A stretch of DNA of 64,000 nt, from the NCBI GenBank assembly GCA_036346375.1, contig CM070510.1, forward strand, positions 64,824,376 to 64,888,375. Direction: 5' to 3'. The DNA is from Guadua angustifolia (Eukaryota; Streptophyta; Magnoliopsida; Poales; Poaceae). Under the pieces are notes generated by a model. That model saw only the letters and a program-made list of their open reading frames with translations. It searched no databases and was not told the DNA's origin. Positions 34,513-46,512 of this stretch are shown one piece after another (positions within the stretch are counted from its first letter, which is position 1; every line of letters begins with the position of its first letter). Position numbers and translations under genes: made by a program.

Positions 34513-34698
34513 CTCCATCCGTTTATTTTTATAAGACCTATTTTTTTGAATGGTCTTGTTTATAAATGTAAGGCTTATATGTAGATTTAATGAGACTTTT
34601 TCTTCTATACCCTTATTTATTTTCTTTCATCTATATGCATTTATTCATTACCACCCACACAAAGTATATCTTTCATCTTCCAAGACAATTAAGTGGGG

Positions 34699-37600
34699 TG
34701 TCACAAGCCGAGGATGCAGTAATGGAGTTGGAACGAAGGAAGTAATTGTGGGACGGAGGAGGATACGCCCTAGCCCTCCTGCGACGCGACGAGGAAGCCG
34801 TGGCGGCAGCCGCGCGGCAAGGAGCCTAGGGCGAACAGCAGGAAGACTAGGAAACAGAGGATATGAGGCAATTTTTCTGATATTCCCAAAGGTAAATCCT
34901 TAACCCTCTTAAATAGAGAGAGTTCCTAACAATAAGGGTAACAACTATTATCTGGAAGTAAATATCTTAACTAACAAGGAAACTAATAAATTAATTCCAA
35001 CTAACGCTAATTTGAAATCAGTTTCTTCCTTATCTGGACTCTAAGCCGGATTCTCCTGAAGATCAGGGCCGGAGGTCTTCTTGCGTCGTCCATATGTAAG
35101 GCCCCACATGACATCTCTCCCCTCCTCAAAAAGCTTGTCCTCAAGCTTGAAATCTGGGTACATGCGGCGAAACTTGTCGAGCGGTTCCCATGAAGCAGAG
35201 GCAGAGGGCAACCCGTCCCATTGGACCAATAGTTCATGTTGTCCGCGTGCTAGCCGTGGCCGCAGAGCCTTCGATGGGGTTGGACAAACTCGGCCATGCA
35301 CAATGGGTGGAAGTGTCGGCGGTGCTGTTGGTGGATCCCCAACGAATGGTTTGAGGAGGCCGACATGAAAAACATCGTGGATCCTGGCCTGAGGAGGGAG
35401 CTGAAGTTTGTAGGCCACAGAACCAATACGATGGTCGACCTTGTAGGGCCCATAGTAGCGAGGCGCTAGCTTGCCATGCCCCTGGGCAGCAATGGCCGAA
35501 GCTTGACGATGAAGGAGACGGAGCCAGACCTAGTCGCCGGGAGCAAATTCCAAGTCACGGCGGCTTTTGTCGGCTTGGGTCTTGTAATGTTGCTGAGTTT
35601 GCAGTAGACGGCCATGTATCTCTGTGAGGAATTCATTGCGATCGGCGAGGAGGCTATCCACAGCTGGTAACTTTGAATCACCCGGATTGTAGTGCCGCCA
35701 AGAGGGAGGGTCGCGCCCATACACCACCCGGAATGGCGTGGTTTGGAGTGAAGCTTGGAAACTGGTGTTGTAGCAAAATTCGGCCCAGGGCAACCAGCGC
35801 AGCCATTGTCGTGGACGATCCCCAGTGAGGCAGCGAAGGTACATGATGATGATTTTGTTGACCACTTCCAACTGACCGTCCGACTGGGGATGAAAGGCAG
35901 AGCTGAAACAGAGTTTGACACCAACCAAACGGAATAGCTCGGTCCAAAAGGTGCTAGTAAAAACCAGATCACGGCCACTAACAACGGAAGTAGGGACCCC
36001 ATGAAGGCGGACCACTTCGTCGAAGAAAACCCGGGCTACTGAATGGCCCGTATAGGGGTGGCTGAGAGGCAGAAAATGTGCTGACTTGGATAAGCGGTCG
36101 ACCACGGTGAGGATGACAGTCTTGCCGCCAATTCGGGGTAACCCTTCAACGAAATCCATGGAGACATCAGACCAAACTACCGATGGAAGTTGCAAAGGCT
36201 GGAGGAGGCCGGCTGGGTGGAGCTGTTCGTCTTTATTGCGCTGGCAGACAGTGCAGGACCGCACAAAGTCTTGGACCAAAGTGCGGGCATTGGGGATATG
36301 AAAATCAGCTCGCAGGCGGTGAAGTGTCTTCTGGACCCCCTCATGACCTGCTTGATGCGCAGTGGCCAATATCTCTAGCAGGAAAGAAGAAGTTGGAGAG
36401 ATGAAAATGCAATTGCGGAAAACAATGAGGTCGTCCACAATGCTCCAGGGGCCCTGCTGTTGGTGCGCCCGAATCTTGTCCCGTAATTCCCGAAGGTTGG
36501 TATCCTGTTGGATCTCTTGGCGAAGACCATCAAAGAGGGCAAAGTGAGGGCTGGAGATGGCACAACTAATGGCAGCTGGTTCTGTGTCCCGACGGGAGAG
36601 GGCATCGGCGACAATATTGGATTTGCCGGGTCGGTAATCAACAGTGAAGTCATACCCCAATAACTTGCTTACCCAATGATGCTGTGGTATGGTTGACAAG
36701 CGTTGATCCAAAGAAAATTTTAAGTCAGAGTGATATGTCCGGATTAAGAAGTGGCGGCCCCAAAGGTATGGTCGCCAAAAGCGCACTGCTTGGACAAGGC
36801 TAATTAATTCCGCCATATCTCGGGCAAGGAGGCGCATCGAGGACCATCGCCGATCAAGAAAGCAATAGCGCCAGAACCTTGGTGGAGGATGGCGCCAATG
36901 CCGTGACCCGAGGCATCGCACTCGACGGTGAAGGCGACATTGAAGTCCGGCAGTTGCAAAATTGGTGTGGAGATCAGTGCAGACTTCAAAGTGGAGAATG
37001 TCGTGGCTGCTTCGTCGGACCATTTGAAAGCTTCCTTTTTGAGCAGCTTGGTAAGGGGGGCGGCCAAGTCACCAAAACCACGAATGAATTTGCGATAGTA
37101 TCCAGCTAGGCCGAGGAATCCGCGAACCGCCCAGACAGAACGGGGGGTAGGCCAATCTTGGACAGCCGCCACTTTCTGGGCATCCATAGCAACCCCTGCG
37201 GCTGAAATGATGTGGCCAAGATAGGCCACAGATGATTCCCCGAAAGAACACTTGGAGTGCTTCAAGAATAACTGGTGATGCTGGAGGGCTTGAAAAACAG
37301 TCCGGATGTGGCGCAGATGCTCCGACCAGGAGGAGCTATAGATCAGAATATCATAAAAAAAGACGAGAACAAATTGGTGGAGAAAAGGGCGAAGCACCTC
37401 ATTCATAAGGGCTTGAAAAGTGGCCGGGGCATTGGTTAAGCCAAACGGCATGACCAAGAATTCAAAAAGTCCCTGATGAGTGCGAAAAGCCGTCTTCTCG
37501 ATGTCAGCCAGGTGCATTAACACTTGATGATAACCGGAGCGGAGATCGAGCTTGGTGAAGAATTTGGCTCCACGGAGTTCGTCAAGAAGCTCATCCACCA

Positions 37601-39964
37601 CGGGAATGGGAAATTTATCTTTGATGGTGCGGTCATTGAGGGCGCGATAGTCGACACAAAACCGCCACGACCCATCAGATTTTTTGACAAGTAAGACTGG
37701 AGCTGAGAATGCCGAACAGCTGTTGCGGATCACCCCTTGCTGTAACATCTCGGAACATTGTTTCTCCGGTTCATCCTTCTGTAAGTGGGCATACCGATAT
37801 GGTCGCACTGCGATGGTGTCAGTGCCTGGCTTCAGGTGGATGCGGGGGACCGCTCACGAACAGGAGGTAGGCCGAATGGTTCAGCAAATAAAGCCTGAAA
37901 ATCATCCAACAAGGCCTGTAGCAGCTCCTGGCCGGTGCATGTCTGGAGGGCGGGTGTGGGCGACGAGTTGTGCACTCCAGACCAAATGATATGCTACCCG
38001 GCATGGCTGAAAGACATGGTCATATGAGTGAAGTCCCAGACAATTGGACTAAGGGTACCAAGCCATTGGACGCCCAAAATGATGTCGAAATCATCCAGGG
38101 GAAGGACATAACAATCCAGGGCAAAGTGGACGCCATCAATTGCGAGCTGTAGATTACGACAAACGCCGGGGGTGGAGATGCGATCACCATTAGCAACCAA
38201 GACCTGGAGACCTGAACACGGCAGGAGGGGAACCCCGGCGGTCTGCGCGACGCGGTCGGCGATGAAATTATGCGTGGAGCCTGAGTCCAAGAGGGCCACG
38301 AAAGAATGGCCGACGATAGTCACTGGAAGGCGCATGGTCTGGCCCGATCGGGATGTGATACCCGTCAGGGCGGCCAAAGAAATGGTTGGTTCAGGGGGCG
38401 CCTCAGGTTCAGGCTCATCAGAGACATCCAGAACTTCCAAGACAAAGAGCTTCTTGCATCTGTGGCCGGCCGTGAATTTGTCGTCGCAATGGTAGCAGAG
38501 ACCCAACGCACGGCGGCAATCCATCTCAGCGGGAGATAGGGTGCGCCGGGGCAACAAAGGGCGGGAACTGGGATTGGTCGCTGGATCTCCGGCCGGTATA
38601 CCCACGGGCAGTGCTGTGGAGCCTCCTGGAATGGGCGCAGGGGGGCGCCAAGGTCGGCGATGAGGCGCAGCTTGAGACGGGCTTGTCAGAAGTCGGCGCT
38701 CATAGGCACGAGCGAGACTCATAGCCGATTCCAAGGACAACGGAGCTTGGAGCTCAACGTCGGTTTGGAGAGGTTCCCCTAATCCAGCAGTAAATAATTG
38801 AACCTGCTGATGTTCCGAGAGAGGATCCGTGCGACACAATAAGGCCAAAAATTGTTCCGAGAAGTCAGACACGGAACCCGTGCGGCGCAACGCGACTAAT
38901 TCATCCAACGAATTAGAATGCAGCGGCGGGCCGAATCGAGTATTGACAAGCTCGACGAAGTGGCGCCAGGAAGGGGTACCCACATCGCGCTCCAGACGAT
39001 GGTGCCATAGTTGCGCGGCGCCCAGCATGTGAAACGAAGCCAACCAAACTTTGTCTTCTTCCATGGTGCGCTGGCCGCGGAAGAATTGGTCGCAACGATT
39101 GAGCCAGGGCAGAGGATCTTCTTTCCCATCGAAGGTTGGGAAGTTGAGTTTGTAGAAGTGTGGGACACCACCGTGATCAGTTGGGAGTTGTGTTCCAGGG
39201 TCTCGCCGAGCCGCCGTCCCGAGCAGAGCAACTCCCGATGTTCGCTGGTCCTCCTGACCCGGTAACCCGGGCGGCGTAGGTAAGATGCCGCCTTGGTGCG
39301 GAAATAGGGGCTCGCGGGCGTTGCTGCTCTGCCCATCCGCCTACTCCAGGCGAGCAATGGCGATGTGGTGCGCTCATTGCTGGTTGTCGATGTCCCGAAC
39401 GGAGTTGGCAAGGGAATCCATCTTCGCATGAATGACTGCCTTGTCATTCGACATTTGCTGAAGGATAGCATCCAACTTCGCCAGGATAGGGTCGGTGGGA
39501 TCCTCGCTAGACATGTTGGGAGAAACAGCGGAAGAATCTGATACCAAGTTGTCACAAGCCGAGGATGCGGTAATGGAGTTGGAACGAAGGAAGTAATTGT
39601 GGGACGGAGGAGGATACGCCCTAGCCCTCCTGCGGCGCGACGAGGAAGCCGTGGCGGCAGCCGCGCGGCAAGGAGCCTAGGGCGAACAACAGGAAGACTA
39701 GGAAACATAGGATATGAGGCAATTTTTCTGATATTCTCAAAGGTAAATCCTTAACCCTCTTAAATAGATAGAGTTCCTAACAATAAGGGTAACAACTATT
39801 ATCTGGAAGTAAATATCTTAACTAACAAGGAAACTAATAAATTAATTCCAACTAACGCTAATTTGAAATCAGTTTCTTCCTTATCTGGACTCTAAGCCGG
39901 ATTCTCCTGAAGATCAGGGCCGGAGGTCTTCTTGCGTCGTCCATATGTAAGGCCCCACATGACA
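34699..39964 (-). mobile_element. Ty3/Gypsy LTR retrotransposon, chromodomain type (Reina-like), 5.27 kb
   Basis: Two 415-bp LTRs, 34699-35113 and 39550-39964, differ at about six positions by eye (about 98.5 percent identity). Each runs TGTCACA to ATGACA. The flanks are TGGGG and GGGGG, a 5-bp duplication with one change. On the minus strand the primer-binding site TGGTATCAGA (39537-39546) lies next to the 5' LTR. A purine tract (GAGGAGGGGAGA, 35114-35125) lies next to the 3' LTR. The small size, short LTRs and C-terminal chromodomain suggest the Reina clade (inference). It is young but coding-defective. Confidence 0.92.
35041..39514 (-). pseudogene. Gypsy gag-pol polyprotein, defective
   Basis: In order on the minus strand: Gag N-terminus from ATG at 39514 with two early stops (one at 39374-39376), then Gag (MEEDKVWLASFHMLGAAQLW) and a CHYC.DKFTAGHRC finger. 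Next come the protease LLDSGSTHNFI, RT with FCVDYRALND and MPFGLTNAP, RNase H (ECDASGHGIGA), an HHCC integrase finger and the integrase core. A chromodomain-like end (LLVQWDGLP..SASWEPL) closes it. RT has FFYDILIYS where FFDDILIYS is usual. The integrase has SGRD where SDRD is usual. Frame breaks occur near 37800-37990 (between the protease and RT frames), near 36900-37000 (between the RT/RNase H and integrase frames) and near 35530. Two catalytic Asp changes plus stops make it inactive. Confidence 0.88.
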
Positions 39965-40068
39965 GGGGGCATTTAAGTCATTTTTTCTCGTATCTTTCTC
40001 AATTTCAACGCAACCTTAATCCTTATGCAAAGTCAAAATGCGCCTTATAAAAATAAACGGAGGGAGTA

Positions 40069-40296
40069 ATTTATAACAGCACATAGTTGTCTTTCTAAAG
40101 CTGATAGACTTTAGTTAGTGTAGTGCCCACTGGCTAGGCATTGCAATGATGTGGTATTATGATGCTTGAAGCGTGGGGAGGGGCCCCTTTATTTGGATAG
40201 CATGGAATCGATGTCGAAATGCGTTAGCTGCAAGCAAGACAAGTTCCCGCCAAATAAAAGTAATGAAACTCTGTTGAAGTTGTTATCTGGAAATTT
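40069..40296. other. Short spacer before the duplicated unit
   Basis: No feature recognised. The sequence matching unit B begins at 40297. Confidence 0.4.
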
Positions 40297-40884
40297 ATTC
40301 ACTACTTGAAACGTTTGTTCAGTTGTTTGGATTGGATCGTCAGCAGATTATATAAGCTACTGCTGCACCCCCTGAGCAACCCGGTATTTTTTGTTCTCGT
40401 TGCAAATGCATCATAGCTCCAGTATGTACAGTGTTGAAATCGAGATGCTAGCTAGAATCCCATTGTGCAATTACACTGCTGATTTACTGTGCTATATGGC
40501 CATGTAATGGCATACGCACTCGCACAACACGATATGGGAGTTCTTTTTGACTCAATAATTTACGTATAATTGTTGGCCATTATATTTTACACTAGGTATT
40601 CCGAAATATCAATTTGTAACCGTGCAATTTGAGGCCAGAGGCAACATAGGAGGCCAAGGGACAATTTATTTCGTAACGGTACACAAACCGATACAGCGGA
40701 AGCACAGTTCTAGGGCTCCAGCACCCCGACGTTCCAAAAGCTGAACTTTGGAATTTGGAGTTATTTATTGATTTTCCCTTTAATGAACTGTGCTCTCAAG
40801 ATAAAATAACCTGGTAAGAAAGGTAAATAACACATTGGATCCCATCATCGCAGAAGGATAATTGTCTTGCCGCAAGTGTATTTA

Positions 40885-41338
40885 AGGGGTGTTTGGGAGA
40901 GCTCTGCATCTCAATTTTCAGCTCCACTTCAAATTCACGTAGCCAAACACCCTAGTTCCACAGAACTCCAGCTCCAGAAAAAATGCGAATCTAGGGGGCT
41001 GCTCCATGGTTTTTGTGAAGCTCCTCAAGGGGTACTTCAAGAAACACTGTTTCGTACTCACTCGTGAAGTTCCTAGGTAAATTACCCACCTTTGCCACTG
41101 GTTACACAGATGAGGAAGTTCCTAGGTAATTACCCACCTTTGCTACTGGTTCAACATCCAAGGGTATAAATGGGTATCCACACCAAAACCATCTATTCTT
41201 GAAATTGGATCTAACTTGTAAACCAAACACCTCTCTTCCCTACTTCAACTCTATAGTGGAGCTACTCTATGATGGAGCTGGTGGAGTGGAGCTGATTTTT
41301 TTGGAGTGGAGCTCTCCCAAACAGGCCCTTAGTAGCTC
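40885..41338. mobile_element. Tourist-like MITE (454 bp)
   Basis: Ends AGGGGTGTTTGGGAGAGCTC (one base different) and GAGCTCTCCCAAACAGGCCC are inverted copies. TTA stands on both sides (40882 and 41339). Unit B has the uninterrupted site GTATTTAGTAGCTC at about 54881-54894. It contains an internal duplication of GAAGTTCCTAGGTAA...TTACCCACCTTTGC. Confidence 0.8.
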
Positions 41339-41444
41339 TACCGTATTAGCTTCAGTTCCTGGCCCTAAACGAACAGTCTTCTGAAGAAAAAGATAAATGC
41401 CAGTCAGCATTAATAATCGGAGCAAAATCTATGCAATACACATA

Positions 41445-41722
41445 TTTCAAGTTCAGATATGCCACTGGAAAGGAAGTTGTTAATATAAAGTTAGATGTCA
41501 ATTATGATGATAATAACTTAGATGGCAAGAACAGACGTAGGATATACAGTGTGAAAAAGGAGCTGACAAGTCATTTTCAAAGCTGGTTGAGGTAAGGACC
41601 TTTCATTACCGAAGATGTTCCTACTATTGTTCGCCTTGGACCTGTGAAGGAAACTATTGATGCTGGAGTATCAGTGCACGTTGTTAGCCAATGGCATCTT
41701 CTGAGGATGCTGAAAAAACGAT
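41445..41722 (+). pseudogene. Unrecognised gene fragment, unit A copy
   Basis: Reads FRYATGKEVVNIKLDVNYDD, then NNLDGKNRRR and KKELTSHFQSWLR. After a one-base shift it reads GPFITEDVPTIVRLGPVKET, then IDAGVSVHVVSQWHLLRMLK. The composition is protein-like across both parts with no intron, suggesting a processed pseudogene or a retained exon. I do not recognise the family. Unit B carries the same fragment (55018-55290). Confidence 0.45.
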
Positions 41723-41914
41723 AACTACAATATGCGTACTTCCAGCTTATGTTCAGGGTTTGCTAAGTATCTACTGTCCTTCACACCTCTCTGATGATGG
41801 AACTTAATCCAATGCTAGAAATGGTAAGCACATGCTTTCTAAGAAAAATGTCTGTTGTCTTGACAAAGAACTACTGTAGGCGAGAACGGTATTAATACAC
41901 GAAGTAACTCTGCT

Positions 41915-42295
41915 TAGGGCTGTAAACGAGCCGAGCTCGAGCGAACCTGGCTCTCCAGGCTCAAGCTTAAGGCTCGAGCCGAGCTCGAGTTGGGGTCCGA
42001 GCCTCGACCCAAGCTCGAGCTCGGCTAAGTCCAAGCTCGAGTAGGCCCGAGCTCGGCTCGAGTAAGTTCGGTAAGCTTGATAAGCTCGAGTAAACTCGGT
42101 AAGTTCGAATAAACTCGGTAGGCTCGCTAACAAACTCGAGTAAGCTTGGTAATAAGCTCGAAAAAACTCGACTTAAGGAAACTCGGTCCAGACTCGCGAG
42201 CTCGAGCTCGAGTTCGGCTCGTTCAAAGCTTGAGCCGAGCCTCTCACGAGCTGAGCTCGGGTAGTTCGCGAGCATGAGCTTTTTTTACAGCCCTA
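41915..42295. mobile_element. hAT-like MITE rich in GAGCTCGAG (381 bp)
   Basis: Ends TAGGGCTGTAAA and TTTACAGCCCTA are inverted copies. The flanks ACTCTGCT and ATTTTGTT correspond to the single unit B sequence ATTCTGCT, so they are a target duplication altered by C-to-T changes. The interior is nearly all GAGCTCG/CTCGAG words, which creates spurious ORFs on both strands. Confidence 0.75.
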
Positions 42296-43790
42296 ATTTT
42301 GTTGCTGCTGATTCTGAAGAAAACCGACTCCTCTGAAACTGACCCCTCCGAGGTCTAACGATCCATGGAGCCACTGAAGAAACTTTCATGTGTCTTGGGA
42401 GCTGGTGGATCCTCCACCTCCACCAGAAGAGGGTCCAAATAACCAACCGTCAGCACTCGCTGTGCCTCATTGTAACGAGCCCAATTAACCAGGTATAGGC
42501 CAGCAATGCTGAAAGCAGTAGGATAGAAACACACAAATTTGTTGAAATTCCGGAGCTTATAAGCAAGAGAAAATGAAGTACGCGATAACAACAGCTATAT
42601 CTATGAAAAACACCATCAGTTTACACCAAGCACTACTAGTGTTATTATTTTGCCTGAAATAGTATCATGGGAAACTGATAAACACAACGCAGAGCAAGCA
42701 GTTCAAAGGATTCAAAATTTGAGAAACCATCGCATTGCAATGTTCAGACAGCACATTTGGCACACTAATAGGTTAAAGTGTTGGTTCAAACCTTCCGAGA
42801 TAAATTGGGGTACCAAGAAAAATAGTTGAGAGGAAGGTAGAACATGCTGGTTGGACCGGAGTGTAGACTGCAACCAGAGAAGGTCCAAGAATTTTGTTCG
42901 ACCAAGTCAGGATCGCGTAGTTCAGACAAGATGCAACAATTCCCTGGTGGTGCAAGAAAGAAATTCAATTAGAAGAGCATGGTCACACAAGTTATCTAAG
43001 CTAAGCCTAACACAAAGATACTCACAGCATATAGAATAGCTATGATCTCGGTTGTTGTCAGTGCCCACTCGTGGAGCCCGTTGGTTGCAAGTACCCCAGT
43101 CAGCACCATAAAGATGGTGGCAAAAGAATAAGAGTAAGCTGTCAAGGATAAGCTCGTTGGATATTTTATCAGCACCGGAGCCTGGAATCGTCACAACAGA
43201 AAAGGACACCAATTCGCATCAATCTAGAACATAACACAGGTAAAGAGCATAAGAAAAACATAGAGAAATTTTACAGTAGATAACATAAGTAGTAAGTAGT
43301 GGTAGTAGAAATCAAATCTAATCATCTATTTCTAAGGGTATTTTAGACTTTTCCTATCCATTCATCAGGGGTATTTTAGACTTTTCCTAATTCGTTCACA
43401 GTTTTGGATTCACCGAATACCCAGTGATCTTCAGAGGCTTCTTATCTATTCATCCACCATTCATTAGGATCACATGACGTGTTTTATCGTAGAGGACAAA
43501 TAGTATGACAGAATTTTTTTACCTTTTTACCCCTCTTTGAATTTTACTACTAATACTACAGGTGATAGTATAACTAGATCTAAATTGATTTCAACCATTA
43601 AATTCAAAGGAATAGACGGCTTATATTGATTTTAATCTATTGTAAAAAGAGCTCAAAATATAAACAGTGAACATTACGCATGCCTATCCTAACAGTGACA
43701 TTAGATATTTTTCTTAAAGAACAAAAAGATTTGTCAATAGATAATATCAAACACACTAGCAGGATTGAGCAAACGCTCCCAGATTTGTAT

Positions 43791-45779
43791 TGTTATGAAT
43801 AGCATTTGTATTCATCAGAAGGTCAATGAGTCAGTATATATACATGTACATGAGGGTATAAAGGGAAAGCCTATATTAGGCAATATTTATACAAGGTATA
43901 CCAAGATACTGTCTAACACTCCCCTCAAACTCATGGTGGATCAACAACACTGAGTTTGGAGAGGTAAAAACTATGATAGGCTCTAGTTTGTGTCTTCGTG
44001 AAGAAATCTGCTAACTGGAGCTCTGAAGGCACATACTGAAGAGCCACAACCTAATCTTGTACCTGTGACCTCATGTAAGAAGCATCAACACCAATATGCT
44101 TGGTGAGTTCATGCTTCACTGGATCTCGAGCAATGCTGATAGCATCTGTACTGTCAGATAAAAGAGGAGTCGGTGTAGAAACAGAAACACCAAAATCCTC
44201 AAGTAACCACCGTAGCCAAGTAACATCTGCTGTCAAAAAAGCCATAGCTCGCAACTCAGCCTCAGCACATGAACGAGAAACTGCCGTCTGCTTCTTAGTC
44301 TTCCAAGCAATGAGAGAACCACCAAGAAAAACACAGTAAGCAGAAAGAGACCGATGATCAGAGTGATCACTAGTCCATGTAGCATCAGAGTATGCCTGGA
44401 GCTGTAAAGAGCTAGAGCGTGGAAAGAAAAGACGGCGAGAGATAGTTCCACGAAGATATCGTAGAACACGAAGAAGATGACTATAGTGGAGCTGAGTGGG
44501 AGCAGAAACGAATTGATTCAAGATATGGACTGGATATTAAATGTCAGGACGAGTGACACCAAAGTAAACAAAACTCCCAACAAGATGGCGATAGCGAGTA
44601 GGATCCTCAAGAGGTTCACCGTTATTAGATCGAAGGTGAACATTGAGCTCCATGGAAGTCTCAACTGTACGCTCATCAGTGAAAGAAGCACGATCAAGAA
44701 GATCCTAGATATACTTCTCTTGGGAGAAAAAGAAGCCCTCAGATGTAGAAGAAACCTCAATCCCAAGAAAGTAGCGAAGAGGACCTAGATCGGACATGAG
44801 AAACTGCTCACTAAGACGAGCCTTTACAAAGGCAATATACTGAGAATCATCTTCAGTAATGATCATATCATCAACATATAGAAGGAGAAGAGTCCGACCT
44901 CGAGAAGAAATGTGAACAAAGAGCGCAGGATCATGAGCACTTGCAAAGAAGCCAGCTGTAGTAATCACAGAAGAAAAACGCTCAAACCAAGCACGATGGG
45001 CTTGCTTGAGCCCATAAAGAGAGCGACGAAGCCGACAAACCATGCCCTCAGGAACAGAATACCCCGGTGGTGGCTGCATATAGACCTCCTCATGCAGCTC
45101 ACCATTAAGAAAGGCATTCTTGACATCAAGTAGAGAGATAGACCACTCACGGACAGAGGCCACAGCAAGGAGAGTACGAACAGTGGTCATGTTAGCCACA
45201 GGTGCAAAAGTCTCATCATAATCACGACCATGCTCCTGTTGAAAACCACGTGCCACAAGACGAGCCTTGTAGCGCTCAAGAGAACCATCAGAGCGAGTCT
45301 TAATTTTATAGACCCACTTGCATGTAATGGGACGAACACGTGGAGGAAGAGGTACAAGATCCCACGTGCCAGTGCGCTCAAGGGCAGCAAGCTCCTCCTC
45401 TATCGCATGCTGCCATTCCTGATGAATAACAGCATCATGGTAAGAAGTCGGCTCGGCCAGAGCAGCACCAACAAAGCCAAGGCGCTGAGGAGGCCGAATA
45501 GACTGTCGATCGCGAAGAGCGTAACGGGGAGGATACACTGAAGAAGATGGCTCATCAGAAGAGGATGGCACATCAGAAGAATCCTCAGCTTGAGGACGAC
45601 GAGTATAGTATAGAGGATAGGAAGGAACAATATCGGAAGAAGCCTTTGAAGGAGAGGTCGATGGTGAAGGAACCGGCGATAAAGGAGACGCCGATTGTGA
45701 AAGAGGAAAAGTGACAACTGGAGTATTAGGAAAGGTCAGAAAAGACAGTGGTTCAACAAGAGAAAGATACTGTCTAACA
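43791..45779 (-). mobile_element. Internally deleted Copia retrotransposon (1,989 bp)
   Basis: Left end: a 128-bp LTR (43791-43918, TGTTATGAAT to GTCTAACA) followed by a purine tract on the minus strand. Right end: only the last 15 bp or so of the other LTR (AGATACTGTCTAACA, to 45779), joined directly to pol. TGTAT stands on both sides (43786-43790 and 45780-45784). Thus most of the 5' LTR, Gag, protease and most of the integrase were removed after or during insertion. Unit B has the empty site. Confidence 0.85.
43978..45763 (-). pseudogene. Copia pol fragment (RT and RNase H)
   Basis: Reads a Ser/Pro-rich linker, then RT from EWQHAIEEELAALERTGTWD through WVYKIKTRSDGSLERYKARL, LLDVKNAFLNGELHEEVYMQ and LYVDDMIIT. 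RNase H follows, with SDATWTSDHSDHRS and AEAELRAM. In-frame stops follow EKYI and TRPDI and precede VVALQYVPSE. It has no start of its own: the open frame on its right runs straight in from WAT1 exon 4 by chance. Confidence 0.88.
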
Positions 45780-46512
45780 TGTATTACCTGTATGACAAGA
45801 TGAGCGCTCATCAGGAAACAGTTGCCTATGAGGCACACCACACCAAGATGCCAGGTTTCTACACCATATTGGAGCATTGTTGATGTCAACCACTGAGCGG
45901 GGTAGTGATTGCCACTCCATGGGCCGGCCAACACGCTGTCGTTCACAGCATTGGCGCCTCCAAGGCCAATCAAGGACGGGCCTCTATAGAAAACCATCAA
46001 AAAGGCACCGGATACACATACAGCTGCGCCAAGAACTTTGGCTATTCCATCTTTCGTGAAGATGTTGATCGCCTCGACACTGGAGCATGTAGGATTTGTT
46101 TGTTTACAATTTAGTTGACACTAGAGACCAAGGCATTGTCAGAAAGACAAAAAATTATAGCCAGTGATTAAAATACCCGATGATTGCAGCCAGGAGAAAT
46201 GTGAACACCGGTATGGCAGGCATGAAAGCTGCGGTGTAGGAGGCGTTGGTAAAGCTGAGGCCGAGCAGGAACAGTAGCTGGTTCGCAAAGATCCTGCAAG
46301 AAGATCAGGAGAGAGCCTTTTTTGAGGTGTTGGCGATGGAAGACAAGAAGAGGCCTAAGTGTTCTTGAAGAGATTGGTGCCAGCAGAAGAATTAGATTAC
46401 CCAGTGAGGCCAAGAAGAGCAAAGGATGCTAGGAGCTGAGGGGTCACCGGGCGCCGCACCGTTTTGCAATAATGGGTACCAAAAAAACTCCAGTAAGCAG
46501 CAATGACTTGTT

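Larger units (their letters stand above)
34513..40066. mobile_element. Stowaway MITE split by a Gypsy retrotransposon
   Basis: The left end CTCCATCCGTTTATTTTTAT (34513) and the inverted right end CTCCCTCCGTTTATTTTTAT (to 40066) are typical Stowaway termini. TA stands on both sides (34511-34512 and 40067-40068). Removing the inserted Gypsy element (34699-39964) leaves a MITE of about 290 bp. Confidence 0.85.

Noticed and set aside
41804..42275. Leu/Ser/Glu-rich ORFs on the minus strand
   Set aside because: Produced by GAGCTCG/CTCGAG repeats of a MITE.
44705..46000. 431-codon ORF as a gene
   Set aside because: It joins WAT1 exon 4 to Copia pol across a splice donor and a TE border; reported as a finding, not a gene.
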